A stretch of 46,674 bases of DNA from NCBI RefSeq assembly GCF_002934005.1, contig NZ_PGEM01000036.1, positions 679 through 47,352 of the forward strand. The letters run 5' to 3'. The position numbers and the translations under genes are program-made. This document shows positions 16,114 through 27,014 of this stretch, piece after piece; position 1 is the first letter of the stretch; the number at the start of each line of letters is the position of its first letter. Origin of the DNA: Cuspidothrix issatschenkoi CHARLIE-1. Its GTDB lineage: Bacteria > Cyanobacteriota > Cyanobacteriia > Cyanobacteriales > Nostocaceae. Below the pieces are notes generated by a model. That model saw only the letters and a list, made by a program, of their open reading frames with translations. It did not search any database and was not told the origin of the DNA.

Positions 16114-17589
16114 TATTATCAATCCAAATTTTGAGTGTAAATCTTCTGTTTTACCTGACCTGCCGGTAAAATCATGCTGCTAGGGAAGGATAAAACCTGA
16201 TAACATAGCTTGGTATCAGCCATACCATGAAGTATAAAAATACATTTTCTTTACTGCTTGAGTCTTGATCATCCTCCCCTCTTTACTCTTGATCGTTGAC
16301 ACTGAATAGTCCTTGCGTCAAGCCCTAGTTATCAAAATTCTACATCCTTAAATATATATAAGACTCTTATCCATACTACTCAGTTAAGAATTGAAAAGTT
16401 GTGAGGTGGTCGGGAGAAAGGTTTTTCATGGTTGCCCCCTAAACCTACAAGTCTGAGGAATCCTATTAAATTTTAGAACTAAACCCACTGCTTTTGAATC
16501 TGGGAGAATCTTCTTAGCTGTTACTGTTTAGTGGCCTACACAAGTAACTTTAGGAATCAAACCAGAATATAAGTGTTAAAGCAAGTGAATATCTTTCCTA
16601 GTGGCGATCAAATCATCCATAGATGTGGTAAATTTATTCTTCCCCTAGACAGACGTACATTATCTGAAGACAAGTTTTGAGGAGAATTTTGAATTAGATG
16701 GTGATCAACAAGGGAAAGAAGATTTTTTACTTGGCTTTTTCTCCCTAGTCACTGAAGAAACTCGATAACTTAACCGCTTCACTCCCAAAAAGCTTGGCTG
16801 AATTAGATGAACTTTTATAAAAGTTATGACATCATCCTTATGACAGTAGCAAGCTTCAGGAAAATTTTCACTGATTTTTAGCACCTCAACTCCAGGGATT
16901 TAGATCAAAATTTAGAAAGAATTTTAATTTTCAATGCAAAAAATATTTTGCTATTATTATTTCATGCTATTATTTGATAGAAAATTACGAACTCAGAAAA
17001 TCACCAGACAATAGCCGCCTAAGCACGGTTAGCACTTCTGTTGTTTTTTCGTAATGTAGGGACTAAAAAACTCATGTCTCTACTGGCAGAATAAAAGGGT
17101 GTATGTCCGTTAGACCACATACAAATACTATGCTGTCTTGAGCTAAAGATGATCATTAGGTGCAAACCTAGAACTCAAAAGCAAGATCGATCAGCATTGA
17201 ATCTCAAAAATTCGTAATTTATTGGCTCTCCAACTTTTTTTGGAGTAGAGTAACCTAATTTGTAAAGGTGGCTTGAAGTTATACCATACTTAGTAGACCA
17301 AAGAGAAAATAATTTAATTTCTGATGGCCAATGATGGTTAAAAATGCCGTAAAATTACTGAAATAAATGTTTGTGGCAACTATGACCCAGAAACCTATTA
17401 TAGATAACTGTAATAGAGTCTTCGGTTGCTGCCTTCCTCAGCAGGAATTCACCCAAAACCCTGATGTAAACTACTCTCTAGAGTCCAATTCTTACTAAGA
17501 AGCTCAAGAGTAGACTCAAAGAAAATTTGAGCATGGCTAACGCCACCCTACCCCATCAATTTGAAAAGATTAAGGAAAATTAGAACATA
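16114..17589. other. 1.48-kb gene-free region between sdhB and calA
   Basis: No open frame here resembles a protein and I do not recognise tRNA, tmRNA, RNase P RNA or 6S RNA. It is non-repetitive by eye, unlike most other spacers in the window. The two flanking genes diverge, so it holds both promoters, and the length suggests a long calA leader or an unannotated small RNA. A short inverted repeat, GTATGTCC...CCACATAC, lies near 17102-17122. Confidence 0.5.
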
Positions 17590-18015
17590 ATGAGTGAAAC
17601 TGCAACCGCCCCATTAACAGGAAAAGCATTACTGGCGAAAGTAAAAGAACTTTCCAGTTTACCCCGTCGGGAAAGAGCAAAGCAATGTGGCTATTACACC
17701 GTTACTAAGAATAGCCAAGTTCGTGTTAATCTCACCGACTTTTATGATGCTTTACTCTCAGCTAGAGGCATTCCCCTCAGCCCAGAAGCTCCAAAAGATG
17801 GACGTGGCCGCGAACCGACATATCGGGTCAGTGTCCACCAAAATGGTCAAATTGTGATTGGTGCAACCTACACCAAAGCAATGGGACTCAAGCCTGGTGA
17901 TGAATTTGAAATTAGACTAGGTTACAAACATATTCACTTAATTCAACTTGGTGAAAGTGATAAGCAACTGAGCCAAGTAGATAGTGATACTGATGAATCT
18001 GACGAAGAAGAATAA
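17590..18015 (+). CDS. calA: cyAbrB-type transcription regulator (CalA / cyAbrB1), 141 aa
   Basis: A cyanobacterial AbrB-like DNA-binding protein. MSETATAPLTGKALLAKVKE, CGYYTVTKNSQVRVNLTDFY, KDGRGREPTYRVSVHQNGQI and GATYTKAMGLKPGDEFEIRL are hallmarks of the cyAbrB1 clade (CalA in Anabaena), recalled rather than searched. The AbrB swapped-hairpin domain is C-terminal (~85-125), followed by a short acidic tail. The family is global in effect, tied to nitrogen/carbon balance, redox genes and heterocyst control. The gene is alone, preceded by the 1.48-kb gene-free region. Confidence 0.9.
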   Translation: MSETATAPLTGKALLAKVKELSSLPRRERAKQCGYYTVTKNSQVRVNLTDFYDALLSARGIPLSPEAPKDGRGREPTYRVSVHQNGQIVIGATYTKAMGLKPGDEFEIRLGYKHIHLIQLGESDKQLSQVDSDTDESDEEE

Positions 18016-18221
18016 ATTTCCTCACCTATTAGGGGTAATTTGCTAGTCAATATGGCGTAAGTTATCTCTAAAGCTGACCCTTATTTATAGGTCTAGCTGA
18101 ATAATTACTCTAAAATTAGACATAAAAAACAACTTGACCTCTTCCACGGGTCACAAATTTTAGTAGAGTCTTGATTAATTATCAAGAAATCTATTGTTGT
18201 AGCAAGGGAGTCCTGTTTTTT

Positions 18222-19070
18222 ATGTCTATGCCAATATCATTTTTAGAGCCATTGGCCAAGACTTTGCTGGAGTTTCTGAGGGATACACCAGTACTTTTGG
18301 TCATGGCTTTTTTTATTGTTTGGGTAGGTTGCTGGTTGCCATTAGTAGCAATTTTAACTATTAAATTTAAGTGGCAAATACATAAATTTTTACAACCAGA
18401 GCAAAAAATTCCTTTGTTGGTGTCTCTCTACTTATTAGTACCGCTAATTCTGTGGGTATTTCAATGGTTAAAATTAGGATCTTTCTCGGATTATGGATTA
18501 GTCGGGGAAGTTTCTCTGGTTGTTTCTTTATGCCTCGGCTTTAGCTTGGGTATTTTTAGTCTAGGAATAGTATTTTTTGGACAAATTTGTGCTGGTTGGT
18601 GCTATTTAGAAAAGTCTAATATCAAGTTAATACCACCTATTTTATTAACTATTTCCCTGGTGGCTTTATTTGTCGGAGGAATAGAAGAACTGATATTTCG
18701 AGGATTTTTATTGACTAAGCTAGAAGATAATTTCTCAATTTGGTTAGCGGCAATTATTTCTAGTTTAATTTTTGCTGTTTTGCATTTGGTATGGGAACAA
18801 AAAGAAACCCTACCCCAATTACCAGGACTATGGCTCATGGGTATGGTATTAGTATTAGCCAGATTAGCAGATGGGAATAATTTAGGAATAGCCTGGGGAC
18901 TTCACGCTGGTTGGGTATGGGCGATCGCTACTATAGATACAGCAGGATTAATTACCTACACAGATAAAGTTCCCCAATGCTTGACAGGTATCAATAAAAA
19001 ACCCCTGGCGGGGTTAACAGGAATTATTTGTGTTTTAGCGACAGGAGGAGTGTTGTTATTGGTATCCTAG
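18222..19070 (+). CDS. CPBP-family intramembrane metalloprotease, 282 aa
   Basis: A polytopic membrane protein with about eight hydrophobic segments. The CPBP (Abi/CAAX protease) motifs are present: EELIFRGFLL (E-E-x-x-x-R), then LHLVW and GLHAGWVWA supplying histidines. Cyanobacteria have many paralogues and their substrates are mostly unknown. I chose ATG 18222 (MSMPISFLEP); the upstream extension to 18171 is not typical and lacks a ribosome binding site. It ends before a 28-bp palindrome that separates it from the convergent SRPBCC gene. Confidence 0.85.
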   Translation: MSMPISFLEPLAKTLLEFLRDTPVLLVMAFFIVWVGCWLPLVAILTIKFKWQIHKFLQPEQKIPLLVSLYLLVPLILWVFQWLKLGSFSDYGLVGEVSLVVSLCLGFSLGIFSLGIVFFGQICAGWCYLEKSNIKLIPPILLTISLVALFVGGIEELIFRGFLLTKLEDNFSIWLAAIISSLIFAVLHLVWEQKETLPQLPGLWLMGMVLVLARLADGNNLGIAWGLHAGWVWAIATIDTAGLITYTDKVPQCLTGINKKPLAGLTGIICVLATGGVLLLVS

Positions 19071-19131
19071 TTACCAATTAGTCTTGTTTATGCAGAGATA
19101 AAAACAGAAGTATTTATGTAAATAAATTTTA

Positions 19132-19159
19132 GTAGAGGTAATTCATGAATTACTCCTAT
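19132..19159. repeat. 28-bp palindrome between convergent genes
   Basis: GTAGAGGTAATTCA and TGAATTACTCCTAT form a near-perfect hairpin. It overlaps the last bases of the minus-strand gene ending at 19156 and may serve as a bidirectional terminator. Confidence 0.7.
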
Positions 19160-19539
19160 TTAGTTGTCGCTAAGAATTGGCGTAAGCTAACTAAAGCGAA
19201 AGTTTGACCTAAATTGAGGGGTAATAAGGATATACCTTCTAAGCGAGATTGTATCCAACCTTCACCCCAATACCATTCATGAAAGCCATCAATACCGCCA
19301 CTAAGTAATAACCGAAGACAATTAGGTCTGACAACTTCTACATGATGATGAATGGCAATCGGACCTGTCTGGGTTGTAAACTCAAATCCTGGTGATAATT
19401 TTGAGGGCATTTCCCCAGGGAAAGTTTGCCCTAACAACCATTTTTGCAGTTGTGCAGGATGCAAAATACTATGATGAATAGCATCGGCTGATGCTGATAC
19501 TTCAATGCGAATTTGACTTTGTTGAAATTTTCCTAGCAT
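19156..19539 (-). CDS. SRPBCC-family protein, 127 aa
   Basis: It fits the START/SRPBCC lipid- or ligand-binding fold: QIRIEVSASADAIHHSILHP AQLQKWL at the N-terminus, a central run of beta strands, and a C-terminal helix (LGQTFALVSLRQFLATTK). The pattern of small cyanobacterial members is present but no ligand is known. The start is ATG 19539. The last codons overlap the palindrome at 19132-19159. It is divergent from hslO with 150 bases between. Confidence 0.75.
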   Translation of the reverse strand: MLGKFQQSQIRIEVSASADAIHHSILHPAQLQKWLLGQTFPGEMPSKLSPGFEFTTQTGPIAIHHHVEVVRPNCLRLLLSGGIDGFHEWYWGEGWIQSRLEGISLLPLNLGQTFALVSLRQFLATTK

Positions 19540-19689
19540 GGTAATTGTTGACGGTTGACTGTTAACTGTTGACTTCTACCTATTCTGCTCCTCTGCTCTC
19601 CTGCCCCTCTGAAAATTCTCCCTGTCGTTTTCAATGACGAAACAACCTAAAATATAAAAGTCATCTTGTAAAGAATTGTAAGGTTTTTC

Positions 19690-20604
19690 ATGGCAGATCA
19701 ATTAATTCGTGGGACTGCGGCCGATGGTGGTATTAAGATAGTTGGTGTCATTACCACCCGATTAACAGAAGAAGCTAGACAACGCCATAAACTATCTTAT
19801 GTGGCGACCGCAGCACTGGGAAGAACAATGACAGCTGGGTTGTTGATGGCTTCGAGTATGAAACGGCCAGGTTCTAGGGTGAATGTGCGAGTCAAGGGAG
19901 ATGGGCCTTTAGGTGGTATAATGGCCGATGCGGGTTTAGATGGCACAGTCAGGGGCTATGTCCGTAATCCATCTGTGGAATTGCCACTCAATCATAAGGG
20001 CAAACTAGATGTCGGTGGGGCTGTGGGTGAAGGCTTTCTGTATGTAGTCCGCGATATTGGCTATGGCTATCCTTACTCTAGTACGGTAGAACTGGTATCT
20101 GGGGAAATTGGTGACGATGTTGCCCACTACTTAGTAAGTTCCGAACAGACCCCATCAGCTTTGGTTTTGGGTGTATTTGTGGGAGAACAGGGTGTAACTG
20201 CGGCGGGAGGAATACTTATACAAGTGTTGCCTAAAGCGGCTAGAGATGAAGCCTTGGTAGCGACATTAGAATCGAGAGTGTCGGCTTTGTCTGGGTTTAC
20301 GCCATTACTTCAAGCTGGCAAAACACTGACAGAAATCTTTAATGATTTGTTAGGAGACATGGGATTAAGTATATTTCCCGAAAGTCAGATATTGCGCTTT
20401 CATTGCGGCTGCTCTTTTGATCGGGTGTTAGGAGCGCTGAAAATACTAGGAGAAGTGGAACTACAAGACATGATTATTAAAGATAATGGTGCAGAGGCAA
20501 CTTGTGACTTTTGCGGCAATGTTTATCAGGCAAGTAGTGATCATTTAAACCAACTTATTTTAGATTTGCAAAGAGAATCTGCAATTTCTGGTGAATGTAG
20601 CTAG
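19690..20604 (+). CDS. hslO: Hsp33 redox-regulated chaperone, 304 aa
   Basis: Hsp33 is activated by oxidation and unfolding and holds damaged proteins. The N-terminal core begins MADQLIRGTAADGGIKIVGV. The zinc redox switch at the C-terminus has its four cysteines in FHCGCSFDRV and TCDFCGNVY. Length is close to the ~290-300 usual for the family. ATG 19690 has TAAGG ahead of it. It stands alone. Confidence 0.95.
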   Translation: MADQLIRGTAADGGIKIVGVITTRLTEEARQRHKLSYVATAALGRTMTAGLLMASSMKRPGSRVNVRVKGDGPLGGIMADAGLDGTVRGYVRNPSVELPLNHKGKLDVGGAVGEGFLYVVRDIGYGYPYSSTVELVSGEIGDDVAHYLVSSEQTPSALVLGVFVGEQGVTAAGGILIQVLPKAARDEALVATLESRVSALSGFTPLLQAGKTLTEIFNDLLGDMGLSIFPESQILRFHCGCSFDRVLGALKILGEVELQDMIIKDNGAEATCDFCGNVYQASSDHLNQLILDLQRESAISGECS

Positions 20605-20763
20605 TCACACTCTAATTTCAAGAAAAGTAATGCTATTGATGGCGGTGGTGAAAACCAGATATGACTGGTTATAAATGGGAAAGTGAGAATAGCAAACTTA
20701 TGATTATCCATTATTAATCTACCTGCTTTTGTGATTTCTATTCAATTCACTATGGTGTGAGCA

Positions 20764-22839
20764 ATGAAAGATCAGGATATTCGAGATAATTGGTCTTCCG
20801 ACTCTGGAGGAGAACCAATTGGGGTTCAGCCCCATTATATACAAAATAATCGAACCGCTGATACCACTGCTATTGGTTCTAATTCTCAGTCAGCACAAAA
20901 AACAAAAAAGCAAGATAGGGTAGATTTGTCTATAAATAATGATTCGGAAACAGGTTTTAATCTCAATCTCTTAATTGAGAAAATGCCCCGTTGGACTAAA
21001 AGTTGGATTCCTTGGGCGATCATCCTGACTTTTGTACCTGGGACTATGGGTTTTTTTGCCATATCCATGTTGTTTAAGCTGCCATCCGCCCCTAATTGCC
21101 CGCAAATTTTTTGGCCTTTAGCTAGTGCTTCAGTGCGGTTAAATTGCGCTCAGTTAGCGGCTTCTAAGCAAACGATTAATAATTTGTTGCAAGCGATCGC
21201 TTTAGTGAAAGAACTCCCCGAAAATCACCCACTGCGGGGCGAAATTAATCGTTTGTTGGAGGAATGGTCACGGGATATTTTAAAACTAGCTGATGAGAGT
21301 TTCCAAGCGGGAAATTTGGAGGAAGCGATCGCTACAGCCCGGAAAATTCCTCCTGATGTGAAAGTCAGTGAATTAGTAACAGCACAAATTGAAAAATGGC
21401 AAACAGTTTGGTCACAGGCAGAAGCCATTTATCAAGAAGCAGAAAAGGAATTACGACAGCGCAATTGGCAATCTGCTTTCATGCTCACAGCTAAATTGCT
21501 GCGGGTAAATAATAAATATTGGGCAAGCACAAAATATGATGAATTAAATAATATTATTGTCACCGCTAGAGAAGATGGCGATAAACTTTACAAAGCGGAA
21601 TATTTAGCCAAAAGTCCCAATGTAGATAATTTACTCAAAGCTATTAAATTAGCTGAGGCGATTAAACCAGAAAGTTATTTATATCAAAAGGCCCAAGAGT
21701 TAATATCAGGATTTGCCCGGAAAATGCTGAAATTGGCACAGGAGAAAATGAATGAGAAAGATGCCGATACAGCACTAGAAATTGCTCGCCAAATTCCTGA
21801 CATTCCTGAATTACAGGTAGAAGTTGATGATTTTATGGTGTTGGGTGAAGCCAAAAGAAGTTCCTTTCTTGGTACTATTGCTGGGTTAGAAACTGCTATT
21901 TCCCAAGCGCAACAAATAGATGCTTCTAGGGATATTCATAATGAAGCTCAGGAATTAATTGCCCGGTGGCAATTGGAAATTGAAGATGTTTCTCGATTGG
22001 AAAAAGCGCGAAATTTAGCTAGTCAAGGAACGGTAAGTGATTTAACGGCAGCTATTTCGGAAGTGCAGCTAATTCCTGGTAATAATCCTCGTAGTACGGA
22101 AGCACGTCAGGAAATAGGACGTTGGCGTGGTCAGGTGGAGACAATTGAAGATAAACCATATTTAGCAAGGGCTGAACAAATTGCTGTTAATGATAATATT
22201 AATTCCCTGCAAACAGCGATCACTGAAGCTAGTCAAATTCGTTCTGGACGAGCATTATATCCAGAAGCTAGGAAAAAAATTAGACTCTGGACAGCAAAAA
22301 TTGAGCGCATTCAGGATCAGCCATATTTAGATCAAGCTAAGGCACTAGCGGATAGTGGTAATTTAGCCAGTGCTATTAATCAGGCCCAAAAAATAGCTAC
22401 ATCAGGACGTGCTTTATCAAATGAAGCCCAAACAGCTATAGATACTTGGCAAGAACAAATTCGCGCCAAAGAAAGTTGGCAAAAAGCTAAACAAGTCGCC
22501 GTGGCTGGTACACCGGAAGCTTTAGTACAAGCTATCAAATTAGCTAACCGGGTATCGAATCGTCATATTTTACGCTTAGATGTGAATATTGCCATTGATC
22601 AATGGAGCCAACAACTGTTACAAATGGCACGTTCGCAAAGCGAGGTAGATGTGGCAAGAGCCATTGATACAGCCAAGTTAATTCCCCGTGGTAGCAGTGC
22701 TTATACTGATGCCCAAGAACAAATTAGAACCTGGCGACAATTTATGATGCCTAAATCACCATCTACTCCATCTATGCAATCTACACCTGAACAAAGACCG
22801 ACAATTGAGGAAATCCAACCTTCAGGAATTGGTAATTAA
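20764..22839 (+). CDS. Membrane-anchored helical-repeat protein, 691 aa
   Basis: The function is not known to me; relatives in cyanobacteria are often labelled chromosome segregation ATPase without an ATPase motif, and none is visible here. Residues 1-80 are polar. One or two membrane segments follow (~82-105, WIPWAIILTFVPGTMGFFAI; maybe to 125). The rest is alpha-helical with repeats of ~55-60 residues, each with a pattern like AxxxAxxIxxG, xxxEAxxxIxxWxxxIE and then the next helix. A short disordered Pro/Ser-rich tail ends the protein. The layout suggests a helical-solenoid scaffold outside or along the membrane. Single gene. Confidence 0.7.
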   Translation: MKDQDIRDNWSSDSGGEPIGVQPHYIQNNRTADTTAIGSNSQSAQKTKKQDRVDLSINNDSETGFNLNLLIEKMPRWTKSWIPWAIILTFVPGTMGFFAISMLFKLPSAPNCPQIFWPLASASVRLNCAQLAASKQTINNLLQAIALVKELPENHPLRGEINRLLEEWSRDILKLADESFQAGNLEEAIATARKIPPDVKVSELVTAQIEKWQTVWSQAEAIYQEAEKELRQRNWQSAFMLTAKLLRVNNKYWASTKYDELNNIIVTAREDGDKLYKAEYLAKSPNVDNLLKAIKLAEAIKPESYLYQKAQELISGFARKMLKLAQEKMNEKDADTALEIARQIPDIPELQVEVDDFMVLGEAKRSSFLGTIAGLETAISQAQQIDASRDIHNEAQELIARWQLEIEDVSRLEKARNLASQGTVSDLTAAISEVQLIPGNNPRSTEARQEIGRWRGQVETIEDKPYLARAEQIAVNDNINSLQTAITEASQIRSGRALYPEARKKIRLWTAKIERIQDQPYLDQAKALADSGNLASAINQAQKIATSGRALSNEAQTAIDTWQEQIRAKESWQKAKQVAVAGTPEALVQAIKLANRVSNRHILRLDVNIAIDQWSQQLLQMARSQSEVDVARAIDTAKLIPRGSSAYTDAQEQIRTWRQFMMPKSPSTPSMQSTPEQRPTIEEIQPSGIGN

Positions 22840-22883
22840 ATAGACATCTGGTGGTAATTAAATCTGCATAACTGCCAAACCTT

Positions 22884-22910
22884 TGTAGGGACATTTATGA
22901 ACTGTCTCTA
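22884..22910. repeat. 28-bp palindrome family, decayed copy
   Basis: GTAGGGACATTTATGAACTG then TCTCTAA: the outer arms pair, the centre is degenerate. It lies in the 377-base spacer before the methylase gene, which is otherwise filled by repeats. Confidence 0.5.
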
Positions 22911-22965
22911 AGATAATTTTCACTCCTATGTCTAATGTAGATGATACAGCAGGAGGCAGTGGGTA

Positions 22966-22988
22966 GGGGTTTAGAAATGCTAAACCCT
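22966..22988. repeat. Short palindrome GGGGTTTAGAAATGCTAAACCC
   Basis: Second copy of the palindrome at 8514-8536. It is followed by AT-rich sequence with TATATTTATATATTTGATATT, which could hold promoter elements. Confidence 0.5.
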
Positions 22989-23075
22989 GACATTTTATGA
23001 ATCAATATTTTTTTAGTAGATTAATTACATTATTTTTTATATTATATTTATATATTTGATATTTATATATTTGGA

Positions 23076-23206
23076 TAAGTAGGTGAACCGAAAAATTTAA
23101 AGGTATGTGAAGAAAAGTAAAATCGCCCAAAACTCTCTTCGGTGTTCCCTGTTCCCCGTTCCCTGTTCCCTTGCCCCAACGACAATTTTTAACGCTAACC
23201 TACTTA
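23076..23206 (-). repeat. 131-bp inverted-repeat mobile element, copy 2 (inverted)
   Basis: It is the reverse complement of 9735-9865 with about four mismatches, including one within a GGGAACA heptamer. Its end lies ten bases before the ATG of the adenine methylase gene, so it either carries the promoter and leader of that gene or cut them off. Confidence 0.85.
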
Positions 23207-23216
23207 CTTCAAACTA

Positions 23217-24158
23217 ATGATTTCAACGCTTACAAAAGTTTCAACATCTTCAATAGTTCCAAAGCCTTTTTTAAAATGGGCTGGTGGTAAAACTCAACTA
23301 CTTGAACAAATTAGTAACTTCTTACCAGAAGAATTGCTTAATGGCTCAATCAAAAAATATGTAGAACCGTTCATAGGTGGTGGTGCAGTTTTTTTTAACA
23401 TAGCTTACAAATATCAAATTCAAGAACTGGTTATTTCAGATATAAATACAGAATTGGTTATTGCATATAAAACAATTCAATATCAGGTAAATGATTTAAT
23501 TCAATTGTTGACAGATATTGAGAATAAATATTTATCCTTTGATGAAAACCAAAGAAAGGAATATTTTTATCAAACGAGAATACAATTTAACTTGCGAAGA
23601 AATTACATCAATTGTCAGGATTATAGTTCTGAATGGATAGAAAGAACAGCGCAAATTATTTTTCTAAATAAAACTTGTTATAATGGACTCTTTAGAGTAA
23701 ATTCAAAAGGAGAGTTTAATGTTCCTGTTGGTAAATACAAAGATCCAACTATATGTGATTCAGAAAACTTAAAAGCAGTTGCTGAAGTTTTACAAAATAC
23801 AGAAATTTATCATAGAGACTTCAGCGATTATGAAAATTCTATAGATAGTAATAGTTTCATTTATTTTGATCCTCCTTACCGACCTTTAAATAAAACTTCT
23901 AACTTTACTTCTTATTCACAACAAATATTTAATGATTCTGAACAAATGAGATTACGAGATTTCTTTAAAAGTCTAGATCAAAAGGGTGCTTTGATGCTTA
24001 TGAGTAACTCAGATCCCAAAAATCAAGATATTGAAGACAATTTTTTTGAAACAGCTTATGCGGGTTATCGAATAGAAAGAGTTAAAGCATCACGATCTAT
24101 AAATAGTAATTCATCAAAACGAAAAGCTATTAACGAATTACTAATTATGAACTACTAA
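23217..24158 (+). CDS. Dam-type DNA adenine methyltransferase (D12 class), 313 aa
   Basis: Alpha-class N6-adenine methyltransferase. The AdoMet motif is KPFLKWAGGKTQLL at residues ~16-30 and the catalytic motif is YFDPPYRPL (~223). FVEPFxGGG appears as YVEPFIGGGAVFFN. A central target-recognition segment lies at ~75-150. The class usually methylates GATC or a related site, but specificity is not proven here. No cognate endonuclease is next to it, so it looks like an orphan. It is flanked by a 131-bp mobile element and a solo IS605 end and contains no HIP1 site, all consistent with acquisition. Confidence 0.9.
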   Translation: MISTLTKVSTSSIVPKPFLKWAGGKTQLLEQISNFLPEELLNGSIKKYVEPFIGGGAVFFNIAYKYQIQELVISDINTELVIAYKTIQYQVNDLIQLLTDIENKYLSFDENQRKEYFYQTRIQFNLRRNYINCQDYSSEWIERTAQIIFLNKTCYNGLFRVNSKGEFNVPVGKYKDPTICDSENLKAVAEVLQNTEIYHRDFSDYENSIDSNSFIYFDPPYRPLNKTSNFTSYSQQIFNDSEQMRLRDFFKSLDQKGALMLMSNSDPKNQDIEDNFFETAYAGYRIERVKASRSINSNSSKRKAINELLIMNY

Positions 24159-24197
24159 ATAAAATCTACAGGGGCAAATATGTTGAAGATCAAGGCA

Positions 24198-24312
24198 ATT
24201 AACGTCAATGCAGGATCTATCCTGCAACTAGCGTTCATCCCTTGTCTAAAGACCAAATGTGGCTTCCTGAGTCAGCCGCACCTTCAAGGGTTTTCGCCAT
24301 TTTCCTTATAAA
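24198..24312. repeat. Solo left end of an IS605-type element
   Basis: It matches 8310-8424 over its whole length, from ATTAACGTCAATGCAGGAT to CTTATAAA, with paired substitutions in the stems (for example GATGTGACT/AGTCACATC there, AATGTGGCT/AGCCGCACC here). No transposase gene is attached. It is either a scar after loss of the element or a minimal non-autonomous derivative. Confidence 0.75.
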
Positions 24313-24317
24313 AATAA

Positions 24318-25811
<1,494 letters not shown>

Positions 25812-25952
25812 GTGATTGGTAATTGGTGATTGGTAATTGGTGATTGGAAGAAAATATTACCCATTACCCATTACCCATTACCCATTACCCATTACCCATT
25901 ACCCATTACCCATTACCCATTACCCATTACCCATTACCCATTACCCATTACC
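25812..25952. repeat. Heptanucleotide tandem repeat (ATTACCC) and GGTGATTGGTAAT repeats
   Basis: Positions 25856-25952 are 13 full ATTACCC units plus one partial unit. They are preceded (25812-25846) by alternating GGTGATTGGTAATT units, nearly complementary to the heptamers. It fills the space between eno and argC, which converge. Seven-base tandem repeats (STRR) are known from heterocystous cyanobacteria. Confidence 0.95.
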
Positions 25953-25955
25953 AAA

Positions 25956-27014
25956 TTAAGGATAAAATCCCACTTTAGGCAATCCTAAAGTTTCATCCCA
26001 GTTCATCATGATGTTCATACATTGAATTGCTTGTCCAGCTTGGCCTTTAATCAGGTTGTCAATAGCTGACATGACAATAACTCGACCTGTGCGGCGATCA
26101 ACTTCTAAGCCGATGTAACAATTATTGCTACCACAAGCCCATTTAGTTTGGGGATAAGTGCCGCTATTGCAGATTTTTACCCAAGGAGAATTGCGATAAA
26201 AGGCGTTATAGATGGTGATTAAATCATCACGAACTAAACAAGGATCGCGCATGGTGGCGTATACAGTTGCTAAAATACCCCGCACCATAGGGATCAGGTG
26301 GGGTGTAAACTGAATTGTTACGTCATGTCCTGCCAATTCACTGCAAGTTTGCTCAATTTCTGGGGTGTGACGATGACTGGCTACACCATAAGCAGCCAGA
26401 GAGTTATCAGCTTCCGCTAATAAGAGATTGATTTTTCCTTGTCTACCACCGCCAGATGTTCCAGATTTAGCATCAATGATCGCTGTTTCGGGAACAATTA
26501 AACCTTGTTTTAGCAGTGGAGAAAGCGCCAACAGACTGGCGGTAGGATAACAACCAGGACAACCAATGAGTTGAGATTCGGCAATGCGATCGCGGTACAA
26601 TTCCGGTAAACCATAAACTGCTGTAGCGGCTATGGTGCTATCGCTCCTTTGTGTCCCATACCAGGTTGTATAAGTTGTTAAATCACTAAAGCGATAGTCA
26701 GCACTCAAATCTAGGACTTTACAACCTTTTTCTATAAGCTGAGGAGTAATTTGGCAAGCTAGACCATTAGGTAAAGAAAGAAATACGACTTCACAACGAC
26801 TAGCAATAACTTCCGGGTCTACTCCCTCAATGTCCAAATCAACTATATTACCTAAATGTGGGTAAAGATCAGTAAAGGATTTACCCGCGCTGCTTTCACC
26901 ACCTAAATAAGCAAGTTCTACCTCTGGATGATCCATCAGGAGTCGCACTAGCTGCACTCCACCATATCCTGACGCGCCAACAATTCCAACTGGTACGCGC
27001 CTCAAATTTCCCAT
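25956..27014 (-). CDS. argC: N-acetyl-gamma-glutamyl-phosphate reductase, 352 aa
   Basis: Third step of arginine synthesis, an NADPH-dependent reduction. The nucleotide-binding [17 protein letters not shown] is at the N-terminus, and the catalytic cysteine is C155 in [13 protein letters not shown]. HxxEIEQ appears as HRHTPEIEQ. Length is the family norm. The start is ATG 27014. The stop is four bases from the heptamer repeat. Confidence 0.96.
   Translation of the reverse strand: MGNLRRVPVGIVGASGYGGVQLVRLLMDHPEVELAYLGGESSAGKSFTDLYPHLGNIVDLDIEGVDPEVIASRCEVVFLSLPNGLACQITPQLIEKGCKVLDLSADYRFSDLTTYTTWYGTQRSDSTIAATAVYGLPELYRDRIAESQLIGCPGCYPTASLLALSPLLKQGLIVPETAIIDAKSGTSGGGRQGKINLLLAEADNSLAAYGVASHRHTPEIEQTCSELAGHDVTIQFTPHLIPMVRGILATVYATMRDPCLVRDDLITIYNAFYRNSPWVKICNSGTYPQTKWACGSNNCYIGLEVDRRTGRVIVMSAIDNLIKGQAGQAIQCMNIMMNWDETLGLPKVGFYP

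Noticed and set aside
16114-17589. tmRNA, RNase P RNA or 6S RNA in the calA upstream region
   Set aside because: I looked for their conserved ends and saw none; no such RNA is claimed.
25856-25952. Possible CRISPR array
   Set aside because: The units are contiguous heptamers without spacers and there are no cas genes in the window.
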